From Areca catechu (Eukaryota; Streptophyta; Magnoliopsida; Arecales; Arecaceae), in NCBI GenBank assembly GCA_021397845.1, contig CM038040.1, positions 65,189,466 through 65,253,465 of the forward strand: 64,000 bases of DNA, given 5' to 3'. The notes beneath the pieces are model-generated. The model did not search any database. It saw nothing but the letters and a program-made list of their open reading frames with translations, and was not told where the DNA came from. This document shows, piece after piece, positions 45,077-55,571 of this stretch. Position 1 is the first letter of the stretch. Each line of letters starts with the position of its first letter. Both the position numbers and the translations under genes were made by a program.

Positions 45077-47123
45077 ATGGGTCCTCGCAAACAAATCGTT
45101 CGCCGACCATGTCAGTCACAGCATGAAGAAGAGCGGAGAACGAAGGCCCGACATGAGTCTAGAGCTTCGAATCTACCTGCACGACCGTTGTTTGTACCTT
45201 CTAGCCGGATGAGCTCCAAGACAGTGGTTGGAGGATATCGAGTGGACTTCTCTTTCTTAGACCAGCAGCATTTTAGGATTAGAGATTGGATCTGACATGC
45301 TGGGTTGGCTACTTTCTGTTCGCTCAGCGAGAGATACTATCTCGGGTTGATGAGAGAGTTCTACGGATCACTTGCCCGTGGATCAGATGGCTGGATTGCT
45401 CAGGTCAGAGGACGTGATATTCCCATTTCAGCTGAGATTCTGAGCAGAGTATGGGATATACCCATGACTGGATCAGTTATTAACAATTTGTTGGACAGAG
45501 TTAGTGGCCTCCGGTGTATTTTTGAGTCTGATATCTTACCAGAGGGAGCCACTGTTCCTGCATCGAGATTGTCTACGGAGATGAGACTACTACATCATAT
45601 CGTCGCTCGGATTCTTCTGCCGAAGACCGGTCGATTTGACACATTGCCGAGCGAGAGTTGCTCATGATGGTCTCCCTGATTCAGCGGACGCTGATTTGTC
45701 TTCCTATTCTGATGATTCATCAGATTACTGAGGCAGCGTCTAGTCAGCGGCTCTGCTTGCCGTATGGCATGGGACTGACTGTACTGTTCCGGGAGTATGG
45801 AGTCAGCTTCCAGGATGAGCCTTATCATACTTTGATCCATACCGATGTATATGACATCAGGTCACTACATCGCATGGGTTATCATTTAGTCCGAGGCAAG
45901 TGGACACGGAGGACATCAGGATAGGCCGAGGATAGAGCTGATATTGATGAGGACATAGCAGAGGAGGAGCGAATTCTTTTAGGTGAGGCTAGACCGAGCG
46001 AGACACAGCCTGAGATGGCAGCACAGCCAGCTCAGCCTAATCCTTCTACATCTGCCCAGCCACAGCCAGAGCAGACAGAGACTCATGGTACTTCAGATAC
46101 TCTAGAGGACAGAGTTAGATGCATAGAGATCGATGTTTTCATCATAAGGCAGCGTCTAGACGTCTTTATTGCTGAGACGAGAGAGAGCCACATTGGTCTT
46201 AGTGATGGTATTTTGGCTATTCTCTTAGCACTATCCAGAGCTTCGACGAGTGCTCCTACTGCAGACACAGTTCCTACTTCAGTTGTTGTTCCTGCTCCAG
46301 CACCAGCTGATGACGTTGCTAACATTGACACTGGTGCTGAGACTATTATTGGAGATGGAGTTGGAGATACTACTGTTGGAGATATTGATGGAGATGAGGA
46401 GACTGACTCAGACCGGTTTGATATTGCTGATCTTTCGTCAGAGCCAATTGTAGAGATGACGGATGACGTGCCTGCGAGCCCAGTTGACCCATCCTTCTCA
46501 CCTGCTCCGATACCTAATCCATCCTCTCCTTCCAGATTGGTTGATCATACTCCAATTCCAATTCCATTCCTATTCTTAGTCCTGTTATTGATTTACCTGT
46601 TGTTGACCTACCTGACATTGATATTTCATTCATTGATTCTCTTGACATTCAGACACCTATCATCCAGACCCCCACACTTGATACACATATTGTAGATACA
46701 CCGATACCTTCCACAGCTAATACTGTTATTCTTGATACGCTTGTATCATCAGTTGTTACACCTACTTTTGTTAGTCCTACCCTTCATACTTCTTCAGTCA
46801 CTCGAGAACTTGGGTTTTATACACCCGGCCTTCAGCATCTCGATTCAGGCCCTACTTTTGATCGTACTCCTGCTCTAGTTGTTGCTGAGATGATTCACCC
46901 GATCAGTTCAGTTCCTGCAGAGGACGTAGCTTCTACCTCTACTGCTTCAGCCAAAGGTCGGACCTATATTCGTCGTAGAGGACGTGGACGCCGTACCCCT
47001 CCTCGGCCGACCAGGACCAGACTTCGAGATCTTCGACCATGATGGCCGCGAGCTCGATCTTTTACTGATACCGGATCGATCGAGATCGGTTCATCCTTTG
47101 ATGACTCGATGGATGAGGATTAG
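45077..47123 (+). pseudogene. Third ORF of element B, about 680 codons, decayed
   Basis: The ATG at 45077 (MGPRKQIVRR) follows an untranslated stretch after pol. Parts in order: basic N-terminus; FSFLDQQHF and SERYYLGLMREFYGSLA; a likely folded region with MRLLHHIVARILLPK and QRLCLPYGMGLTVLF, ending near 45900; an Ala/Gln/Pro and acidic linker; a long Pro-Ile-Asp repeat-like stretch; a basic block RRRGRGRRTPPRP near 46970; and an acidic tail ending DDSMDED at 47123. Damage: TGA at 45293, frameshift near 45640, TAG at 45922, frameshift near 46563 and a stop near 47040. Homologues: A 5934 and D 19159. Sireviruses often have such an ORF, called env-like in SIRE1; its function is unknown. I see no convincing membrane segment. 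Confidence 0.75.
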
Positions 47124-47339
47124 GATATTGATGTATTTCTAGATAGTTTTATATTTCTAGATAGTTTCTTTCATGCTTGCATGTACTTTTATCTTTGTTA
47201 TGTACTTGATGATACATATATGAAAAACTTTTTTGATTATTCATTCCACTATCTTTGATGGACATGAATGCTATATCTTGAATTGCTTTCATGAATGTGC
47301 TTCTTAAAGAAAATATTCCAAAAATAAATGTATTCCCTT

Positions 47340-47848
47340 TATCTACCTTTTTAATGATAACAAAAAGGGGGAGTAATTCATGATATTATTTAAGTATAAA
47401 TGTGTTTACTTCTTCAAACTAAAAGGGGAGTAACTTTTAATTTTTGAAAACCTGAATTTATGAAAGGGGGAGCTTCACCTTTTGTTAAAGTAAATTTGAT
47501 TCTCAAAACCCCTCTTTCAATGTTTTTGAAAAGATTCTCATAAATTTTGTTATGAATCATTAATTCAGGGGGAGCTTTGTTAATTGCTAAAATCTTCATT
47601 GTAAGAGTATCATGATACATGTTCTTATTGCATTTAAATAAATATCAAAGTTCTGACTAAGCTCTAATACTCTCTATCTTTGAAACAAGCTCAAATTCTA
47701 TCACTTGTGTTTTGAATGATTATATCTTTAAGTAATAATTGATATACGTAATGCTTTCAATATTATGTATCTTGATCAATTCTCTTAAAGCTTTACTTTT
47801 AAAGCAATTTATACTTAAGGGTTTTCTCATCATCAAAAAAGGGAAGAT
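47340..47848 (+). promoter_or_regulatory. Multiple polypurine tracts of element B
   Basis: AAAAAGGGGGAG near 47364, AAAAGGGGAG near 47421, AAAGGGGGAGC near 47463, CAGGGGGAGC near 47567 and the terminal AAAAAAGGGAAGAT (47835-47848) abutting the LTR. The last would define the plus-strand primer. Intervening sequence is AT-rich and noncoding. Confidence 0.82.
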
Positions 47849-49456
47849 TGTTGACTCCACTAATTGATTTTGATGATGAGCAAAATAGTTAAGTATAATT
47901 TAAGGACTAATGATTTGCTTTAAATGTGTTTTCATTGAAATGATGCTCACAAAATTTGAAGAAGCCTAATTGTATTGAAGAACCAAGTTTGAATGGAATG
48001 ATTACACAAAACAAGACTTGGACACTCAAAGAAATGGTTGAATGGATGACTAAGGCAAATGAAAATATGTTCCAGCACAAGTTCAGTAATTTCTGCGCTT
48101 TTTTGATGATGTGTCGACTCAAGGTGTCGACACATGACATGATGTGTCAACACATGAAGAAGAAGTGTCGACTCAGGTCGGTACGCAGCAATGTTTCAAA
48201 TGGCACAAATGATGTGTCGACACATGGACCTTATGTGTCGACTTAAGGTGTCAACACATGGATCAACACATCACCTGAGAATTTCAAGCCACAGAACTTG
48301 CAGAAGTTGAAGGAACAATTAATGTGTCAACACATGGACCTTATGTGTCGACTCAAAGTATCGACTCAACTGAGAATGTGTCGACTCAGCTAATTTTTTC
48401 AGAGAATCTAAATGAAAAACTTTGAACTTGTGTCGACTCAAGATTATGTCGACACATGAAGAGGAAGTGTCGACACATGGAGTTCTCACAACAGTAACGA
48501 CTAGTTTTTTCAAGCACAAAACTCATCCAAATGCCCTCCAACAGCTAGTTTTTCAAGTGTAATGGCTAGATTTCGATTTTGGAGGCTTGGGAAGGTATAT
48601 AAAGGCTCCAAATCAAATCAAGAATGTATGTATTGAATATCCAAAAAGAGTTTAGAGAGAAAAGAAGAGAGAAGAGCCTTAACTCCTATTCATTCAAAGC
48701 TCAACCACTCTCAAGAAAAAGGAAGCCTTCCAAGCATTCAAAGCTATCAAGTGCATTGAAGATCATTCAATCTTGGGCATTCAAAAGGCTTCAACAAGAG
48801 CAAAGTAATACTACATCAAGTTACATCGACTTATTTGCTTTATTATTGAAAGCTTACATTGGTTCTTTATTTTTCCATCTTATATCTTGTAAAGGTTATT
48901 GGTTAGCCTATTAGAAAACCAAGTGAGGTTATTGGTAAGCCTTGAAAACCAACTAGGTTGGTGGTTAGCTCGCAAAACTACTAAGGTTCTTGGTTAGCCT
49001 GGAAAACCAAGGGAGGTTTTTGGTTAGCCTTATGAAAATCAATTAGGTTCTTGGTTAGCCCGTAAAACCAAGTGAGGTTGTGACTTGTAAGCCTTGTAAA
49101 ACAAGTCAGGTTTTGATTAGTGAGCCCAGAAAACTAATCGGCTGTAATCGTTGGATTATAATGAATTTCCAAGGGGATCTTGGGGAGTGGATGTAGGTGC
49201 ATTATTGGCACCGAACCACTATAGATTATTGTGTTTATGATTGCTTGTTTTCTTCCTTCTTGCTCTTTACTTTATTGCTTATTGCTTTAATTTCTGCTGC
49301 ACTACTACTTTAGAGCATTGCACTTTAATTTTAGTACCTTGTTAAATTGAATTGCATATCTTGTCTTATATAGTTTGTAACTTGTATTATCAAGCTTAGC
49401 TTTAAATTTTTAGAGACCCAATCCACCCCCCCTATTGGGTTGCTTTCTGGGCAACA
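47849..49456 (+). repeat. 3' LTR of element B
   Basis: It matches the 5' LTR throughout: TATATAAAG at 48596-48604, GTCGAC words at 48108-48480, and a hairpin array at 48898-49139. Some arms are better kept than in the 5' copy, for example TTGGTT 48899-48904 with AACCAA 48917-48922 and GACTTGT 49082-49088 with ACAAGTC 49101-49107. It ends GGGCAACA before the AGTGG duplication. Confidence 0.95.
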
Positions 49457-49461
49457 AGTGG

Positions 49462-50945
49462 TAAACTAGGTCAAAGGCAAATTTGAAGCTAGAGACTCTA
49501 TGATGATCCAGTACCTAGAGAAGGTGCAAGCCTTATCCTCTTAATTGGAGTTTTTTGAAATCATTCATGTCCCCCGATCGGAGAACTCCTGGGCAAACGC
49601 ACTGTCTAGGCTCGCCACCACCACTCCAGAGTCCCTCGGTCGCACCTTCATCGAACATCTCGAAGCTTCAAGTATAGCCGAAGAAGCTTTAGAGGTGCAC
49701 CAAATCGAGACCGAATCCAGTTAGATGGATCCCATCCTTAAATTCTTGAATGAGGGCACGTTACCGAAAGACAAGGCAGAGGCTAAGAGGACCCATTGGA
49801 TGGCATCTCAATACATCATTTTAGACGGAACCCTCTACAAGAGATCGTTCTCCCAACCTCTGCTAAAATATTTGGGACCATCGGATGCTGACTATGCCCT
49901 AACGGAAGTCCATTAAGGCATATGCGGAGACCACCTGTGGAGCAGGTCTCTGGCGTATAAAATAATATGCCAGGGATACTATTGGCAACTATTCAAAAGG
50001 ATTCAGCCAACTTTGTCCGAAGATGTGACCAGTGCCAAAGGTACGCAATATCCAGACAGGAAGCAAGTCAGTTGACTCAGCTGGCGGCTCCCTGGCCCTT
50101 CGTTTAGTGGGGCATGGTCATCCTTGGCCTGTTCCCACCGACATCCGAGCAAAAGAAATTCCTCATTGTTGCCATCGACTACTTTACCAAGTGGGTCAAG
50201 GCTGAACCACTGGCTCACATCACAGAAGAAAAAGTCAAGAATTTCATCATGAACTTCATCATTTCTGGTTCGGAATTCTGCACACTCTAATCACCAACAA
50301 CGAAAGGCAATTTAACAACCCCAAATTCAAAGACTTTTGCGCTCGATACCATGTGCACCACAAGCTGACATCCGTCGGCCACCTGCAATCTAATGGGAAA
50401 GCTGAAGTGACAAATCGGACCATTCTTCATGGTTTGAAGATCGACTGAATGATGCCAAAGGACTTTGGACAGAGGAGCTTACCTCCGTTCTTTGGGCATA
50501 CCGGACGACCCCTAGAACGGCCATTGGCGAGTTCCCATTCAATCTGGCATACAGTACCGAAGCAGTTCTCCCCATCGAGATCACCCTGCAGTCTTTGAGG
50601 ATCGACAAGTACAAGGAACCTGGGAACTCTGAATGCAGGAGGGTGGACTTGGATTTACTACAAAGTACCAGGCTCCAGGCTCAAATGAAAATGGCAGCCT
50701 ATCTATAAAAAGTTGCCAAGTACTATAACTTTAGGGTGAAAAAGCGGACCTTCCGCACCGAAGACATGGTGCTCCAAAGAATCGAAGTATCCAGGCCAAT
50801 GGAGCAAGGCAAACTCTCCCCCAACTGGGAAGGACCGTACCAAATCAAAGAAATTGTGCATCCAGGAATATATCGACTCGAAACCTTGGATGGCGTCATA
50901 CCACCTCGACCCTGGAATGTACAAAATCTTTGCAAGTATTACCAA
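49462..50945 (+). pseudogene. RNase H end and integrase of Gypsy F2
   Basis: It resumes F2 pol exactly where B interrupted it (VNQVKGKFEA type text), with NSWANALSRLATTTPESLG. Integrase follows: HHCC region near 49910-50040 (its CDQCQRYA piece is readable near 50022 in a shifted frame), core with AYRTTPRTAIGEFPFNLAYS near 50500, and the C-terminal LSPNWEGPYQIKEIVHPGIY and RLETLDGVIPPRPWN, ending at 50945. Several stops and frameshifts make it inactive. This is the only Gypsy integrase in the window. Confidence 0.85.
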
Positions 50946-51150
50946 TAAACATGTCCAAAGATTTTCATGGAACTCTAATCAAGAATGAGTCTAAACAGCC
51001 CACCTTGCTGGTGGTGCAACAATGGTCTCAATAGTCCACTCGACGAAATTGACCAAAAGTGCAAAGAAGAGTCTGATCCACTCACCTTATCAGTATGCCC
51101 GACGAGCACAAAGGAAAGCCCAACCAGGCTGCTAAATGATCAAAGGTACA

Positions 51151-51440
51151 GGGCTGGTTCATATAACCTACCCTACGGTGAATCCGAAGACATGCCGGGG
51201 CAGGCCTAATCAGCCTACCTTAACTTCAAAAGAAGGTGCAGGGATGGTTCGTACAACCTACCCTACGGTAAATCCGAAGATGCACCGGGACGGGCCTAAT
51301 CAGCCTACCTTAACTTCAACAAGAAGGCACAGGGATGGTCTAGACGCCTTACCCTACGGTAAATCTGAAGACGTGTCGAAGTGAGCCCAAGTCACTCACC
51401 CTATCAACAACAGATGGGATGGCTTAATCAGGCCCGTCCT
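51151..51440 (+). repeat. Tandem repeat, about 90-bp unit, three copies, after Gypsy integrase
   Basis: CCCTACGGT recurs at 51171, 51261 and 51352, each followed by AAATCCGAAG or a close variant and CCTAATCAGCCTACCTTAAC. The first two units are most alike and the third is more divergent. Tat and Ogre Gypsy elements often carry tandem repeats between integrase and the 3' LTR, some of which have seeded satellite DNA. Confidence 0.85.
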
Positions 51441-51634
51441 AATGGCAAATCCCAAATGACCCTACAAGTTCATTACTCAGCTATCACATTGGAGAACCCA
51501 TGTTCCACGATGTTCCGGGATATGCCTTTCACAAAGAAAAAAAAAAGGATACTTTCATTTCATATAGGGAGTCCTTACAAAGAAAAGGGGGGGAGAAAAG
51601 AGGGAACAGACAATGGAAAGGCAGGTCCAAGGAT

Positions 51635-52171
51635 TTAAAGACCACCCACCTGCCCCTTTCCATGCTGGCGGGGGGTGTTAAGCCTCTGGGAGGTGCTTGG
51701 GGAGGCTTCGGACTTCCCTTCCGATTCAGACTCCGAGTCTTCTTCGAAGTCTTTATCATATTCATGACTAGGGAAGGGGATAGAGGGCCTAATGTTCTCC
51801 AGGCCCTTCAAGTCATAGTAACGGAAGGCCTTGTCCCTATGTTCCTGGAACCCCCGCTGGTAGGAGTCTAGGACCGCCTCGGCAACCTCATCTTTGAAGG
51901 CTGATGACTCCAAGAATTTCACGACAGCCTCTGTCACCTCTTCCTTGGCCTCTTCCGCCTTCGCAATGGCCTCTGTAACCTGAACCCTAACTTCCTCCAA
52001 CTGGGCCTCCAGGACCCGTACCCTCCTCTCCAGGCGGGCCATGTCCCCAGGCCAGTGGTCATCGTTGTCGCCTCGATGAGCCTTCCCGCTAGGCTCACCT
52101 TCCACTCTGGAACTGGAGGCCCTCTTCTAGGACATTTTTTGGAGTTCCGCAGTGTTGAACTTCATCTTCAT
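51635..52171 (-). pseudogene. Antisense coiled-coil ORF 1 of the Gypsy 3' region
   Basis: On the minus strand an ATG at 52171 (MKMKFNTAELQKMS) is followed by one in-frame TAG at 52127-52129. The frame then runs open to 51635: RLERRVRVLEAQLEEVRVQV, AIAKAEEAKEEVTEAVV, LESSAFKDEVAEAVLDSYQR, then an acidic Ser-rich tail (DFEEDSESESEGKSE). The SAFKDEV...SYQRGF pattern recurs in ORFs 2 and 3 and is typical of the C-terminal half of plant proteins named putative gypsy type transposon. Tat-lineage elements such as Grande are known to hold an antisense ORF here. A TATTAAATAGG motif on the minus strand (about 52263-52273) lies about 95 bases upstream, so it may have its own promoter. Cellular function unknown. 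Confidence 0.65.
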
Positions 52172-52600
52172 AATATACTAAGAAGAAGAGGGAAGACTAC
52201 CTTTGGAATAAGGATTTGCCCCTCTGGTCCCTTGATGGCTTCTAAAAAGGAAAAAAATGGGTCCTATTTAATAGAACCTCGTGCCCACGGACAACCGCAG
52301 GAGACGTGCCCCACGCCTTTCCCCAGACAAGTCGGAGGGTGCCACGTGTTGAAACAACATGTCAAAACCCGAATGGCCGCTCTGGGGATGATACAGTCAC
52401 CAGTAATTACTCTCGAAGATAGGAGCTGGCAGCACTTCGAATCTAGAGCAATCTCTCTCGAACGGTTACAACATTGATGACCATTTTTTGGGAAAGGAGA
52501 ACTTGGCGGCACCCAGGATGCGCGGGGACACAACCGTTCGAATACCAAGGTGCTCAACATAGACAATAAAAAATGTACTCGATGTCCCTCAACTAGTCGC

Positions 52601-52650
52601 CAATGATGGGATGACATCTATCCGTCAATGATGGGATGACATCTATCCGT
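52601..52650. repeat. Perfect 25-bp tandem duplication
   Basis: CAATGATGGGATGACATCTA plus TCCGT occurs at 52601-52625 and again at 52626-52650. It lies upstream, in antisense sense, of coiled-coil ORF 1. Confidence 0.9.
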
Positions 52651-52918
52651 CACACGGCCACTAATGCAAAAAAAAAGATAATTGTGGTGGATAATCGACA
52701 TCAATCCAATTGAGGTTAACCCTAGTCCAAAGAACTGGTCAGGCCCTTTTTGAACCAATCGACCATGCTAGAGAAATCAGCGACTATCCGACGACATAAT
52801 GATTCTGCCTCGGAGTTCGTCCTCGACTCGAGTCGAAGACATCAACTCTGAACCATCTTCTACGTACCCACCGGAAGGGAATTGACTCAAAGGAGACTAG
52901 TTTAAAGAGAATTAGTCA

Positions 52919-52924
52919 TTTATT
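52919..52924 (-). terminator. Possible polyadenylation signal of antisense ORF 2
   Basis: AATAAA on the minus strand, 73 bases beyond the stop of ORF 2, within AT-richer sequence. This is compatible with an independent minus-strand transcript. Confidence 0.4.
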
Positions 52925-52996
52925 TCAAAGAAGAAAAACCCTCATTCAGAAAGAAGACATTACAATTGGCTGACAAAAAAGAAAAATACAACAGTC

Positions 52997-53620
52997 TTAT
53001 CCTCTGTCAACCCTTTCGACAACCGAAATGAGAGTAGGGATCGAAGCTTCGCCAGTGACCATTTCACTGCCTTCAACAGGGCGCGCCGATGCTACTTCGG
53101 GTTGAACCTCTAAGTCTTCGGCTCCGTCCCCCGGAATGGCGGCCAAAGAAAAGTCCAGGCTAGGGTAAAGTTTCTTAACTTTGCCCAGGCAATCAGCGTG
53201 ACCCAGGAGGTAACTTTCCAGTACAGCTTTGTTCCCTTCATCTTTGAAGGCTTGAGAGCTTTTGTAAGCCTTGATGGCCTCGAAAGATCTCTCCTTGGCT
53301 TGCGCAGCCCTCTGATTGGCCATTAAAAGACTTGTCTTCATTTCATCGATCCTCCTTTCCAATTCGGCGAGCTAGGACTTCAGTCCCTCAGCATCTCGAA
53401 GGCTTTCCCTCAACAGCAGCTCGAGAGAGATCACCTTTCCTCTTTTCTTCTACAAATCAATCGCTACATCAGTAGCCTACGCCTAAAGCATCCTCAGTTG
53501 TCTTCTCAGGATGTCATTGGAGATGACAGCCTTACCCAACTCCTCTTCTGCGGCAGTCTGAAGTCTTTCAGCAACATCTTTCTCAACTACAGCTGAAACC
53601 ACCTGATGTTAGAGGCCTTC
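52997..53620 (-). pseudogene. Antisense coiled-coil ORF 2 of the Gypsy 3' region
   Basis: The clean part (53362-52997) reads MERRIDEMKTSLLMANQRAA, AIKAYKSSQAFKDEGNKAVL, ESYLLGHADCLGKVKKLYPS and LDFS, then an acidic tail. The same frame continues upstream to about 53620 with coiled-coil text (VVEKDVAERLQTAAEEELGK) broken by four stops. The KSSQAFKDE...SYLLGH...LYPSLDFS order is shared with ORF 3 (KSSQFKMEV...SYHYGF...AFPDLDLS). A CAG at the left side of the coiled coil (minus-strand acceptor-like, near 53610) suggests the real gene had earlier exons. Confidence 0.62.
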
Positions 53621-53636
53621 ACCGAAGCTGATGGAC

Positions 53637-54120
53637 TCACAGGCACCTCTCTCTAGCAAAGAAAGGCCACAAGAAACCTGTCAAAAGAGGAGCACATGCA
53701 AAGACAATCTGGCCGATATGCACAGACAAGCAGCACGCATGTCGGAACCTACCTATTGTTCCAAGAAGGATGGCAGAAAGAGGATCCCTGGACTCCCGCC
53801 TCTCAGTTCCAGTGGTAGGCATATCACACCCCACGAGACTCCTCTTTCCCGCAGGCAAAACTGCAGGCATGACATCTTCAACACACGAGGGAACCCCACC
53901 AGTATCTCGTGGGCTTGACCTCCCAGATGGCCCAGCTGGTATGGCTCTCCCAGGAGAGGCCGGCTCCTCCCCTAAGGAAGAATCTATTTCGATTAGGGTG
54001 CTGCTCCCAACCTGAACGCATGGCAACGCCAACACACACCTCCACCTCCGATCCGATCACCTCACCTGGAAGCCCCTCACCGACATCACCCTTGCCACCC
54101 GTCTGAGCTGTGCTACATCC
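53637..54120 (-). other. Possible upstream exon or linker of antisense ORF 2
   Basis: The minus frame 54035-53637 holds a Ser/Pro/Gly-rich stretch (EEPASPGRAIPAGPSGRSSP), the kind of linker found between the N-terminal domain and coiled coil in this protein family. GGAACAATAG followed by GTAGGTT (near 53752) looks like a splice donor on the minus strand. No conserved motif confirms it. Confidence 0.35.
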
Positions 54121-54771
54121 GGCCTCATACCACAGTAAGTTCTTCTAGTCACATGGAGATAAGGACATGGAAATGATGTTGGGAGCGACTTTGCCAGGGG
54201 CAGATAACATTCGATCTAAGAGAGCCCTCTTTCTTATATCAAGACTATCAAAATTCAGGTCAAATACCCTCATTTACAATAAACCTCTGGGCATGCCATG
54301 CGCGCTTTCCCTAATTAACAAGGACCCCGATCTACATGCTGGAGGGGACCACTGGGGAGAACTATTGCATGTTGGGAGGGACCACTAAAAGGCTATAGCC
54401 ACGATGATCCCTTTTTCCGAGCGCAGTAATTATGACTCTAATCGCCATTCTCTCTCTAGGTGACAGCATGACGACTACAAAACCCCTGGTGAACCAAAAG
54501 TTTCTCTCGCATAAAGGATTCTCTACAAATTCTAAGATCTAAGGGATGAGCCCATGTTCAGAAAGGATCGACTCAACGAGGAATTGCATGGCTCAGCCTG
54601 TCGCTGAAGTCAACGGCTCTACCAAAGTCAAGTCTGAGGACTCCACACTTAGGGAGCCCCCTAACATTCACAAAAGGAAAAAAGGGGAAAATATTCATTA
54701 ATCCAGGAGAAACCATTAATTACATGCCAAGAAAGGAAAAAGGAGTACAAACCTCGAAGCCTATCGAGCCC
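54121..54771. other. Stretch without a recognised gene, between antisense ORFs 2 and 3
   Basis: It holds a local repeat (GGAGGGGACCACT near 54341, GGGAGGGACCACT near 54375) and purine-rich runs near 54670-54690. It probably contains the 3' untranslated part of ORF 3 and the promoter side of ORF 2. No coding signal seen. Confidence 0.4.
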
Positions 54772-55571
54772 CTACGGATCAGCCAAGGAAGCCCCCGAGT
54801 CAGCAAAATGGAGGATCTCATCAATTTGAGCAGGGAGAATCTCCTCAATCTGGGCCAAGGCCAAGGAGCCTTCGGCCCGAATCTCCTCTTCAACTTGAAC
54901 TGAGACTGCCAAATCGGCCACGACCAATTCCTCGGCTACGACCGGGACTTCTTCATTTTTGCTCGACATCTCTTTAGCCTCAGCAAGGGCCTCGATCTCT
55001 TCTTCTTTTTTCTCCTCAATATCATACGCGGGGACACCAGAAAGGTCAAGATCAGGAAAGGCCTCACCAACCTTAGTGAGTCCGTCATTGAAGCCATAAT
55101 GATAACTGAACAGGCTTGCTTCAATTACTTCCATCTTGAACTGCGAAGACTTTCTAAAGTCTTCGACGGCTTTAGCTGCCTGCTCTCTCATGGCTTCAGA
55201 CTCTCTTGCAGCTACTTCGGCCTTCAGAGTTGCCTCTTCGGCCCTCCTGACCGCCTCCTCAGCCATCCTAGCCAAGCCTTCGGCCTTATCCTGGCTTTCC
55301 TTGATAGAATGCTCCAAGGAATGGACTTTCTTCTTCTTCCTCCTTAGCTTCGCCTCCTACTCAGAGATCTTCAAATGAACATTCTTCAGTTCACCTTTCA
55401 AACCCTGAACCTCGGCGTCCATACGAGTGAGTTGATTCTCCATAGATAGCTTCAGCTCCTCGGCCACCTCCCTTTCAGCTTTGGCCACTTGGAGCTCATC
55501 CTTCAAATCATGAATGAGGCTGTCGACGCTCCCCAGACCCTTTTCCAAGATGGTGACATCATAGAGCAGCT
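54772..55571 (-). pseudogene. Antisense coiled-coil ORF 3 of the Gypsy 3' region
   Basis: The minus frame from about 55578 to 54772 is open except for one TAG at 55357-55359. It reads LGSVDSLIHDLKDELQVAKA, LSMENQLTRMDAEVQGLKGE, then RMAEEAVRRAEEATLKAEVA (all strong coiled coil), KSSQFKMEVIEASLFSYHYG, LTKVGEAFPDLDLSGV and a long acidic C-terminus. A T-rich run ending TACAG just before 55571 looks like a plant splice acceptor, so this is probably the last exon of a spliced antisense gene whose N-terminal exon may be 57160-56948. It is the best preserved of the three copies. Confidence 0.68.

Larger units (their letters stand above)
38083..49456 (+). mobile_element. Element B, full-length Sirevirus-like Copia retrotransposon
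   Basis: The 11374-bp element has LTRs of 1628 and 1608 bp, starts TGTTGACTCC, ends GGGCAACA and is flanked by perfect AGTGG duplications (38078-38082 and 49457-49461). The order is LTR, PBS, gag, pol, third ORF, multiple PPTs, LTR. It split the RNase H of Gypsy F2. In the first hundred LTR bases I count about six differences between the two LTRs, so it is not very recent. Coding regions carry many stops, mostly C-to-T or G-to-A changes. Confidence 0.96.

Noticed and set aside
46555..46695. Strongly hydrophobic stretch (FLFLVLLLIYLLLTYLTLIF) in the third ORF of B, tempting as an envelope transmembrane segment
   Set aside because: It is read after a one-base frameshift near 46563. In the original frame the same bases give a Pro/Ile/Val/Asp-rich stretch, followed by the RG-rich block and acidic tail.
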